Of a DNA stretch of 64,000 bases, positions 29,843-38,400 are shown in pieces. How positions within the stretch are numbered: the stretch's first letter is position 1; each line of letters starts with the position of its first letter. The position numbers were made by a program, and so were the translations under genes. The notes beneath the pieces were generated by a model. The model was not told the origin of the DNA, ran no database searches, and worked only from the letters and a program-made list of their open reading frames with translations. Origin of the DNA: AC-32 sp963821495 (GTDB lineage: Bacteria > Actinomycetota > Thermoleophilia > Gaiellales > Gaiellaceae); contig CAWGEA010000003.1 of the NCBI GenBank assembly GCA_963821495.1, forward strand, positions 1,054,001 to 1,118,000. Reading direction: 5' to 3'.

Positions 29843-30322
29843 CTAGCGGCCGGCGAAGTCGGTCGTCACCATCAGCGTGTGGCGCTGGCCGTTGAAGCAG
29901 CCGCGGACCGCGCCGACGCCGACGAGCCGATAGCCCGGGTGCAGCAGGTTTGCCCGGTGAGCCGGGCTCGCGAGCCACATCTGCACGATCGTGCTCGCGG
30001 CCGCGAGCGCGCCGGCACTCCAGGCGAGGTTCTCGCCCACCCGCGGCGAGCGAACGCCCACACGTCGAATGCGGGCGCTGAAGGCGCCGTGGGAGAAGGT
30101 TCCCGTGCGGAGCATCGTTCGGCTGTGTCCGCGCGCGGCGACCTCGAGCCGGGTGTCGGCTCGCAGCGGGCGCAGGCCGTGCGCGATGCGCACCTGGTTC
30201 ATGACCGTCAGCAACGACGACTCCGACCTCGTGAGGGTCGCGGTCGCCGCCGTGTCGGCGGTCCCTGCCAATATGCATGCGGTGACGACGGCCGCCACCC
30301 CGGTCCGTACTCGTCTGGCCAC
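29843..30322 (-). CDS. secreted CAP-domain (SCP/PR-1) protein
   Basis: The protein has a basic N-terminus and a hydrophobic signal (VRTGVAAVVTACILAG), then a CAP domain: LLTVMNQVRIAHGLRPLRAD, the metal-site His of ARGHSRTM, FSHGAFSARI, RVGENLAWSAG (HNxxR-type helix region) and MWLASPAHRANLLHPGYRLV. This matches bacterial CAP/SCP proteins, many of which are exported and of unclear role. The open frame extends to 30406, but GTG 30322 or 30343 gives a normal signal peptide. It converges with the receiver gene and diverges from tRNA-Pro. Confidence 0.85.
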   Translation of the reverse strand: MARRVRTGVAAVVTACILAGTADTAATATLTRSESSLLTVMNQVRIAHGLRPLRADTRLEVAARGHSRTMLRTGTFSHGAFSARIRRVGVRSPRVGENLAWSAGALAAASTIVQMWLASPAHRANLLHPGYRLVGVGAVRGCFNGQRHTLMVTTDFAGR

Positions 30323-30444
30323 GAGCGCCGAGCATCTAAGCACAGATTCCGGCTGGAGCGCGTGTCGACAAGCGTGACAAATGTCACTCGAAACGCGGAA
30401 ACCCACGCTAGGAGCGCGAACTCTCGCGAGTACACTGACCGCAT

Positions 30445-30519
30445 CGGGACGTAGCGCAGCCTGGTTAGCGCGCCTGCTTTGGGAGCAGGAGGCCGGCGGT
30501 TCGAATCCGCCCGTCCCGA
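30445..30519 (+). tRNA. tRNA-Pro (TGG)
   Basis: The cloverleaf is complete: acceptor CGGGACG/CGTCCCG, D arm GCGCAGCCTGGTTAGCGC, anticodon stem CCTGC/GCAGG with loop TTTGGGA (anticodon TGG), and TTCGAATC T loop. The 75 bases end at discriminator A. CCA is not encoded. Confidence 0.96.
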
Positions 30520-30640
30520 CTCGTTCGGGGGTCCGTGACGCCTCGAGGGCGCGGCCAGAGGTCAGGTTAGGGTTCTGTTAGCACCACGCCAGCACGCTGC
30601 CTCCGCGCCGTCTTCTCTCAGGAAGACGAAGGAGGTATCG

Positions 30641-31465
30641 ATGCGAAAGCTGATCATCCTTGCTGCGGTCGCGTTCGCTCTTGCGCCCGTCGCGGCCCTC
30701 GCAACCCCGACTCCGGCCCAGGCGGCGAGCAAAGACTGCACCGCGCTCCGCGCGAAGGTCGGCAACGCCGCATTCACCCAGGCGTTCGGCGGTGGCGCCA
30801 ACGCATTCGGCGTCTGCGTGTCGAAGTTGACCCGCTTCGAGCAGGCGGACTTGAGCAGCGCCAATACGCTCTGCCGCGCTGAGCAAGCAGATCCGAGCTT
30901 CGCCGCGACGCATGGCGGGAAGACCTTCGCCCAGTTCTACGGCGCGGGCGCAAAGCACAAGAACGCCTTCGGCAACTGCGTCTCGCTCAAGGCCCGGAAC
31001 TCCTCGGCCAGTGGTCGGTCGGGGATGAATCCGGCCCGTGCCTGCACAGCGCTTCGGACGCGCATGACGGCGAGCGTCTTCAAGCAGTCGTTCGGGACGA
31101 ACCCGAACCACGGCAACGCGTTCGGCAAGTGCGTCTCGATCGTTGCGCGGGCGCAGTCGACGGACCTGGTGACGGCGGCGGACGCATGCCTTGCCGAAGC
31201 CTCGGATGCGAACTTCGCGTCGGCACACGGTGGCAAGTCGTTCCAGCAGTTCTACGGAACCGGCGCCGACCTCAGCAACGCTTTCGGCAACTGCGTTCTG
31301 AGGAAGCTGCAGGCGAGCACCGCGAAGCTCACGCAGGCGCTCGTCAAGGCATCGAAGACGTGTAAGGCGATGCGCCGCTCGGATCCCGCGACGTTCCGAC
31401 AGAAGTACGGCTCGCGGCCGAATGCCTTCGCCAAGTGCGTGTCGGCGCAGTCCAAGCTGAAGTAG
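30641..31465 (+). CDS. secreted cysteine repeat protein (five NAFG-C repeats)
   Basis: The 274-residue protein starts at ATG 30641 behind GGAGGTATCG. A signal peptide (LIILAAVAFALAPVAALA, cleavage after about residue 29) is followed by five degenerate repeats. Each begins with a Cys (DCTALR, LCRAEQ, ACTALR, ACLAEA, TCKAMR), has an F-x-x-x-F/Y-G turn, and ends in N-A-F-G/A-x-CVS/L. Repeats 2 and 4 are longer, with HGGKTFAQFYG / HGGKSFQQFYG, so the order is short-long-short-long-short. Ten cysteines suggest one disulfide per repeat. No enzyme motif is visible. I do not recognise a named family; similar NAFGxCV repeats occur, as I recall, in related actinobacteria. A strong hairpin follows the gene. 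Confidence 0.85.
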   Translation: MRKLIILAAVAFALAPVAALATPTPAQAASKDCTALRAKVGNAAFTQAFGGGANAFGVCVSKLTRFEQADLSSANTLCRAEQADPSFAATHGGKTFAQFYGAGAKHKNAFGNCVSLKARNSSASGRSGMNPARACTALRTRMTASVFKQSFGTNPNHGNAFGKCVSIVARAQSTDLVTAADACLAEASDANFASAHGGKSFQQFYGTGADLSNAFGNCVLRKLQASTAKLTQALVKASKTCKAMRRSDPATFRQKYGSRPNAFAKCVSAQSKLK

Positions 31466-31478
31466 AACGCTGAATGGT

Positions 31479-31506
31479 CGGAGCCGCCTCCCACGAGGCG
31501 GCTCCG
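31479..31506 (+). terminator. hairpin terminator after the NAFG-C repeat gene
   Basis: A 12-bp perfect stem (31479-31490 with 31495-31506) closes a 4-base loop, placed between two convergent genes. It can serve both. Confidence 0.75.
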
Positions 31507-31516
31507 GCGTCTCGGC

Positions 31517-34500
31517 TCAGAGCGGGATCTCCGGCGTTGAGACGGCGCCGAGCCGGGCCAGGAGCCCGCGCGCCTCCGCCGCCGCCTCGTCATCGCCCTG
31601 CACCCGCGCGATCGCCTCGAGCGTGAGCGCCGCCTCGTAGGTCTCCTCGGCCTCGCGGGCGATCTCGATGCTCCAGCGCAGCGCCTCGGCGGCGCCCTCG
31701 GCGTCTCCCTGCTGGGCGAGGGCGTAGGCCCGCACACGGTGGAGCAGCGCTCGCAGGGTCGCCCCCGAGCCCGTCTGCTCGGTCGTCGTCAGCACGTCGT
31801 CGGCGAGCGCGAGCGCCTCGTCGGGTTCCCGGGCGAGCACGGCTCGCTCGGCGAGGCGCGCCTTCGTCTCGAGCACGTAGCTCCCGGCGCGGATCTCGTG
31901 GAAGTCGTCCAGCGCCTGGCTCAGCGTCGTGCGCGCGTCCTCGAGCTCGCCCGCCCGTGAGGCGGTGCGGCCGAGATTCGACGTCGCGAGCGTCGCCAGC
32001 ATCCGGTGACCCGACGCCTCGAACACGGTCCGCGCCTCCTCGAAGAGCTTGGCGGCCGTCGTCAGGTAGCCCTGGTCGGACTTGACCTCGCCGATGTTGT
32101 TGGTGATCTGCGCCGCGCCGACCACGTCGCCGATCCGCTCGCGCGCCTCCTTGCTGCGCTCGTAGAGGTCGAGCGCCTCCTGCCAGCGGCCCTCGTAGTA
32201 GGCGTCGATGCCGAGGTTGTTGAGCACGTTCGCCTGACCGAGCAGGTCGCCGAGCTCCTCGTAGATCGGCAGCGCGAGCCCGCGGAAGGCGGCGCGCTCG
32301 GGGCTGCGCAACGAGGTGTGAGAGAGGTGGAGCAGGTAGAAGGCGTGCGCGAGCGCGGCGAGGTCGCGCGCCGGGTCGGCCTCGTCCACGACGCGCTTGC
32401 ACCAGTGGATGCAGTGGCGGAACTTGCCCTGCCGCAGCTTCACGCCCGCGTACGCGAGCGAGAGCTCGAAGCGCATCCGCGCGCGCTCATCCGGCTCCAG
32501 TGCATCCGCGGCGTCGAGGCCGCGCGTGTACCAGCTCAGCGCGTCGGCGTAGCGGCCGAATCGCTCGCGGATGATCCCTTCCTTCAGCAGCAGCCGTGGA
32601 TGCTGGTGCAGCTTGAGCGCGCTGCCGTAGGCCTCGCCCGCGTCGCTGTAGAGGCCCGCCAGCTCCGAGACGTCGCCGAGCGACTCCCAGACCTGCGCCA
32701 GCTCCTCGCCCGGCACGTCGAGCTCCGCCGCGACCTCGAGCGCCCGACGGAAGAAGCCCGCTGCCTCGACGTTGGCGAACTTCTCCTGGGCGCGACGGCC
32801 GGCGGCGAGCGAGTAGCCGTACGTCTTCTCGTGTTCCCCTGCGTGGAAGAAGTGCAGCGACAGCAGCTCGGCGTACTCGCCGGCGTGCTGCTGCTCGAGC
32901 CGCTCGTAGGCCTCGCCGACCTTCGAATGCAGCTCGCCGCGGCGCCGGTACGAGAGCCCCTCGTAGGCCGCATCGCGGAACAGCGCGTGCCGGAAGCGGA
33001 AGGCGCCCGGCGTGTAGGGATCGCGCTCGACGAACTCCGTAAGCCGGTCCCAGGCCTCCGAGTCGCTGGAGGCCTCGGGGTCGTGTGCGAGCACCTCGGT
33101 GACGAGGTCGGCGCCGAAGGTCGCGCCGAGCACCGCCGCGTAGCGCAGCAGCGCGCGGTCGCCGGGCGGCAGCCGGTCGATCCTCGTCGCGACGACGGCC
33201 TCGACGCTCTCGGGCAGCGCTTCTTCCGGCGCGCTCGAGGAGGCGACGAGCTCCTGCAGGAAGAGCGGGTTCCCGCCCGCCCGCTCGGTGATCGCCGAGA
33301 CCTCGTGCTGGAGCAGGCCCTCGGCGGCCGCGGCGCCGACGAGCTGCTGCGCGGCCTCGCCGTCCAGCGGCTGAAGCTGGATCGTCATCGCCGGGATCGG
33401 TGGAACGCCCTCGGCGGCCGAGAACCCGCCCGCGGCCGCCCGCCTCGTGACGCACAGGAGCCAGGGTCTTGAGGCCACCTGGCCGCCGAGATGGCGGAGC
33501 AGCTCGGCGGAGGCCTCGTCCATCCAGTGCACGTCTTCGATCACGACGAAGGTCGGCCCCGACAGGAGCCGCCCGAGCAGCGACTCGACGACGCCGTGCA
33601 GTCGCGCGCGGCGAAACGCGGGCTGGAGCTCCTCGACCTCCTGCGTCGGCTCGACCGGCACATCGAGCGGGAGGGCGACCAGCGGCAGCCACGGGATCAG
33701 GTCCGGGCAGAGCTCCTCGACTCGCTCCCGAAGGCGTGTCGGCGCGGCGCCGTTCTGCGGCAGCTCGAGCAGCGAGCGCAGAAGGCCGCGGAAGGCGAAG
33801 TACGGCGTCGAGGCCTCGTACTCGAGGCAGGTCGCAGTGACGGTCCGGAGATCCGGCGCCTGGGCCTGGAGCTCGCCGACGAGCCGCGACTTGCCCATGC
33901 CCGGCTCTCCGATCAGCTCGACGATGTTGCCGAAGCCCATCCGCACCGGGCCGAGCGCAGCGGAGAGGATCGCGAGCTCGCGCTCGCGGCCGACGAACGG
34001 GAGGCGCGTCTCGGCCTGCTCGGCGGCCTTGGCCGCGATCCCGACGACGTCGAACGCCCTCACCGGCTCGGCGATCCCCTTCAGCGTGAGCGGCTCGAGC
34101 TCGACCGTCTCGAACGCGCCGCGGGAGCGGTCGAGCAGATCGGCCGTCGTCAGCACCTGTCCCGGCTTCGCCTTGCCCATCAGCCGCGCTGCGAGCGCAG
34201 CCGTCTTGCCGAGGATCGTGTAAGTCCGCCGGAACCGGGCGCCGACCTCGCCGGCGAACACGCGGCCGCGGCTGGTGCCGATGCGCAGCCCCAGCTCGGT
34301 GGGCAGGTCCGCGATCCCGCGCGCGGTGCGGAGGATGCGCTCCTCGTCCCCGCCCGCCGTCGAGGGGGCGCCCGCGACGAGGATCATCTTGCCGCCGTCG
34401 GTGTCGATGTCGGTCTCGAGAAACGTGACGCCGTGCTCGTCCGCGACGCGCTGGGCGCCGGTGACGAGCTCGTCGAGCGCGGTGGCCACACGTTCGGCGC

Positions 34501-35302
34501 CGTGCTCGGCGAGCAGGTCGTCGACCCCGCCGAAGTGCACGAACGCGACCGCCGCCTGGCGGTGCTCCGACTCGGCCTTGCCGTCCTCGACGATCCGGCG
34601 CACCTGCGCCGGGACGCACGCGGCGAGGTTCAGCCCGTCGAGCGGCGGCAGCGGCGCCAGCGCACCGGCCGCTCCCGGCGGCGCCTTGAGCAGCCGCCCG
34701 CCACCCTTGCTCTCGCCCAGCGTCCGCTCCGGCAGCGCGGCGCACGTCTCGTCGCTGACGAGGATCTCGCCCGCCTCCGCGCCCGACTCCATCTCGACCG
34801 TGCGTGTCACGCCCGGGCCCGTGAGCAGCAGTTCGCGGTGCGACTCGCCGACGAGGAAGAAGTCGAACGTGTCGGCGTGGATGCCGACGTGCATCTTCAG
34901 GGTCACCGGGCCGACCGACGTCTGCGGCCGGCCGAGCTCGCGCAGCGCCTTGCGCATGCCGTAAGCCGCGTCGCAGGCGCGGGCGGCGTGATCCTCGCCC
35001 GTGAAGAACAGGAGCAGGGCGTCGCCGCCGAACTTGAGCAGCCCGCCACCGGCCGCGTAGGCGACGTCGAGCAGGCGCTCGAAGGTGCGGTTCATCACCT
35101 CCGTCACCTCCTCGGCGCCGAGCTTGCCCTTCTCGGCGAGACGCTCGTTCAGGGCCGTGAAGCCGGAGATGTCGACGAAGGCGAGCGTCCCCTCGAGCTC
35201 TCGCCGCCGAGCCTCCGGGTCGGCGCGCAGCCAGTCGACGACGACGCGTGGGACGAACGGCGTCAGGTCGACGGGTGGAGTCGTCTCTGGAACGGCGGTC
35301 AC
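31517..35302 (-). CDS. tandem adenylate-cyclase-domain / AAA ATPase / TPR regulator (sAC-like)
   Basis: The 1261-residue protein starts at GTG 35302 with GGAGG four bases upstream. Cyclase homology domain 1 (about residues 35-175) has both metal-site aspartates (LAFVDISGFTALN, D44; LLKFGGDALLLFF, D94). Cyclase domain 2 (about 240-400) lacks the first Asp (FVHFGGVDD) but keeps LGLRIGTSRGRVFAGEVG, so the pair may form one active site. Next is an AAA/STAND ATPase (ELIGEPGMGKSRLVGEL, Walker B VVIEDVHWMDEAS), then many TPR helices to the end. There is no LuxR-type DNA-binding domain. The order matches soluble adenylyl cyclase; the product is likely cAMP. It may feed cNMP sensors such as the broken CNB gene at 16.9 kb, which is speculation. 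Confidence 0.9.
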   Translation of the reverse strand: MTAVPETTPPVDLTPFVPRVVVDWLRADPEARRRELEGTLAFVDISGFTALNERLAEKGKLGAEEVTEVMNRTFERLLDVAYAAGGGLLKFGGDALLLFFTGEDHAARACDAAYGMRKALRELGRPQTSVGPVTLKMHVGIHADTFDFFLVGESHRELLLTGPGVTRTVEMESGAEAGEILVSDETCAALPERTLGESKGGGRLLKAPPGAAGALAPLPPLDGLNLAACVPAQVRRIVEDGKAESEHRQAAVAFVHFGGVDDLLAEHGAERVATALDELVTGAQRVADEHGVTFLETDIDTDGGKMILVAGAPSTAGGDEERILRTARGIADLPTELGLRIGTSRGRVFAGEVGARFRRTYTILGKTAALAARLMGKAKPGQVLTTADLLDRSRGAFETVELEPLTLKGIAEPVRAFDVVGIAAKAAEQAETRLPFVGRERELAILSAALGPVRMGFGNIVELIGEPGMGKSRLVGELQAQAPDLRTVTATCLEYEASTPYFAFRGLLRSLLELPQNGAAPTRLRERVEELCPDLIPWLPLVALPLDVPVEPTQEVEELQPAFRRARLHGVVESLLGRLLSGPTFVVIEDVHWMDEASAELLRHLGGQVASRPWLLCVTRRAAAGGFSAAEGVPPIPAMTIQLQPLDGEAAQQLVGAAAAEGLLQHEVSAITERAGGNPLFLQELVASSSAPEEALPESVEAVVATRIDRLPPGDRALLRYAAVLGATFGADLVTEVLAHDPEASSDSEAWDRLTEFVERDPYTPGAFRFRHALFRDAAYEGLSYRRRGELHSKVGEAYERLEQQHAGEYAELLSLHFFHAGEHEKTYGYSLAAGRRAQEKFANVEAAGFFRRALEVAAELDVPGEELAQVWESLGDVSELAGLYSDAGEAYGSALKLHQHPRLLLKEGIIRERFGRYADALSWYTRGLDAADALEPDERARMRFELSLAYAGVKLRQGKFRHCIHWCKRVVDEADPARDLAALAHAFYLLHLSHTSLRSPERAAFRGLALPIYEELGDLLGQANVLNNLGIDAYYEGRWQEALDLYERSKEARERIGDVVGAAQITNNIGEVKSDQGYLTTAAKLFEEARTVFEASGHRMLATLATSNLGRTASRAGELEDARTTLSQALDDFHEIRAGSYVLETKARLAERAVLAREPDEALALADDVLTTTEQTGSGATLRALLHRVRAYALAQQGDAEGAAEALRWSIEIAREAEETYEAALTLEAIARVQGDDEAAAEARGLLARLGAVSTPEIPL

Positions 35303-35439
35303 GTGCCCTCCGGCGCCTCCGCTGTCTCGAACCCCTGCGCCGCTGACGATTGTTGCACGGTTGACAATCCTCGAGAACGGCGTCAGATTGGGGCGGCTTC
35401 GTAGCGGCTTTTTTGGAGCACAAACTGGGGAGAGGGCAC

Positions 35440-38400
35440 GTGGCGTCGGCCCGTAGCGGACAACGGGGTTTTGCGGCTCGCCTGACGGCGGGCGCCGTCC
35501 TGCTCGCGGCCGTGCTCGCGCTCGCGGGCGGCGCGGGCGCCCAGGAGGAGCTTCCGCCACCCGACTCGATCACGCCGGCGACCGTCGACCTGACCCTCGG
35601 CAAGGGCAGCTCGGCGACCGTCGACTCGTCGCTGCACCTGGCGCCCGCCCCCCCGCGGGCGGACATCCTGCTCGCGCTCGACACGACCGGCAGCATGGGT
35701 GCGGCGATCGTGGACGCCCGGAACGACGCGAACTCGATCGTCTCGCAGATCCAGGACGCGATCCCCGGTGCCCGGTTCGCGGTCGCGAGCTTCAAGGACT
35801 ATCCGACGTCGCCCTTCGGCGGGCCGGGTGACTATCCGTGGCGCCTCGAGCAGGACTTCACGACGAACGGTCCGAGCGACAGCTGCGAGGCCGCCACCGA
35901 GATCGCGTGCGCCCTCAACGGCCTCACGGCCGGCGGTGGCAACGACGAGCCCGAGGCGTACAACCGTGCCTTCTACGAAGCGGCCGGCAACGAGCCGCGG
36001 CTGCACTGGGCCGACAGCGCCTCGCGCTTCATGGTCGTGCTCGGCGACTCGATTCCGCACGATCAGAACCTGGGGACGGATTTCGCGCCGCGATGTCCCT
36101 CGACGACGCTCACGGATCCCGGCTCGGCCTTCGTCGTCGACGACATCTCCTACGGCGACGTCGGCCCGCTGCACACGCAGCCGACGCTGCTCGCGCTCAA
36201 GCAGCGCCACACGAACGTCTCGTTCGTGACCTACAACCAGCCGCATTCGATCGGCGGCTTCGACGTCGCCGGCTGCCAGGCGGCCATGGCCGAGTACACG
36301 GGCGGGACCGGGGTCGTGCACGGCAACACCGATTCGCTCAGGGACCAGATCGTGAACCTGATCAACGCGGCCGCGGCCCACGTCGAGACGGTGACCTTCG
36401 ACCCGCGGCTCGTCAGCCCCGAGGTCGCTCCCGTCAAGCCCACCTTCACGTTCGACCCGCCGACGCTCGGCCCGATCAGCGCTCCCGCCGACGTCGCGTA
36501 CCACATGACGGTCAACGTCCCCGACACGACGCCGAGCGGCGACTACGTCTTCCAGGTCCACGCGATCGCCGACGGCAGCGACCGTGCCTCCCAGACGGTC
36601 ACGGTGCACGTCTCGAACCGCAGCGTCAGCTCGCTGCAGCTCACGGCCGACCAGTCGTCGGTTCCGGCCGGAATCGCCGCCGCCCCGTACAGCTCGATCC
36701 CGGCGTCGCGGCTGGGCCTGCTGAGCCCGGACACCGCGTCGGCACCCGCGGGCTCGATCCCGGCAGGCTCGATCCCGGCCGGCTCCATTCCGGCGGGCTC
36801 GATCCCGGCAGGCTCGATCCCGGCCGGCTCCATCCCCGCCGGCTCGATCCCCGCGGGGTCGATCGGGTTCGACTCGCTGCCCGCCGGCTCGATCCCCGCC
36901 GGCTCGATCGCGCTGGAGCGGATCTTCATCTCGCAGATCCCGCTCGTCGGGACTACGTGGTCGACGATTCTCGGCAACTCGCCGCTCGCGTTGCAGCCGC
37001 TCCAGGCCGTTGCGCTCGACGCCGTGGCGCACGACAACACCGTCGGGTCGGACGGGAAGACGCCGTGGCAGCGGCTGAGCGCCCTGCCGATGAAGAACAT
37101 CCCGCTCTTCACCTCGCTGTGGCGCAACGTGCCCTTCGCCGCGCTGATGCTCGGCAATGCGAAGCTCGACACGCTGCCGACACCGCTCAAGCCCGACGGC
37201 ACGACGCACTACGCGTCGTGGCGCGACGCGATCTCGCAGAACGGCGGCGACCTCACCGATGTCGACACCTCCCAGAACACCGCGCTCGGCGTCGCGGTCG
37301 CAGGGCAGTTCGGTTCGACACCTGCCGGCTCGATTCCCGCGGGCTCCATCCCCGCGGGCTCGATTCCCGCCGGCTCGATTCCCGCCGGCTCGATCGAGGT
37401 CAACGCGACCCTGCTCCGCGGCGTGCTCGTGAGCGACATCACACCGGCCCCGAACAAGACGCTCGCCGACTACGTCAACTGCAGCGGCTCCGTCGGCGGC
37501 TTCACGTGCCCGGCCGGCTCGACGCTCGGCCAGGCGGATACCGCCGGCGCGCTCAACCCGACGCTGACGCTCGACCAGCTGTTCGCCTCGCTCCCGGCCG
37601 GCAGCATCGGCCGGCAGACCACGCTCGACCAGATCATCCAGGGGATGCTCCCGCTCTCCGACTACCCGTGGGAGCAGATCAAGATCCAGGGCCTGCAGGA
37701 CGTCGCGGGAACCGGCCAGAACGTCCGCTACCACGCCGACTTCGACCTCGCTTGCCCGCTCGCGACGCAGGCGAAGGTGACCGTCACCCTGCCGAACGGC
37801 TTCTTCGTCGTGCCCGGCTCGGCTCAGGTCTCCTACGACGGGGCCGCCCCGATCGCGGCGTCGAACCCGAGCGGCGACCCGAGCACCCCCGTCTGGAACA
37901 CGCTGCCCGGCACTCCGTGCCCCGCCGGCTCCGGTGGCCGGCACGTCCGGCTCGACTTCACCTCCTTCGCCGGGCTGACCCTCGGCTCGCAGAGCGCCTC
38001 GATCTCGGTCACCGCTCTCAACGGCGAGCTCGCGGCGGGCACCTACTCGAGCGCGAACCAGGCGCCGGTGCTCGTCACGCAGAACTGGGAGCCGAGCGGC
38101 GACCCGGCGACGGCGCCGACGATCCAGAAGGACACGCTGATCGTCGGCCACATCGCGAGCTCGAACGACACCGACTACTTCCGCTTCTCGCTCACCGGCC
38201 TCGCGCCGGGGACCAAGGTCGCCGCGTACCTGAAGACGGCAGCCGGGACCGATCTCGACCTCGCGCTGAACAAGCCGTCCGCACCGACCGTCCAGCCGAA
38301 CCCCGCCGGCTCGATCCCGGCCGGCAGCATCGGCATCGAGGACTCCGACCCGGGCGTCGACAACTCGCGCGGCGCGCTGCCGCCGGACACGCTGGCCGAC

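Noticed and set aside
36745..36909. CRISPR-like array
   Set aside because: The repeats are contiguous 15-bp codon units inside an open frame, with no spacers and no cas genes.
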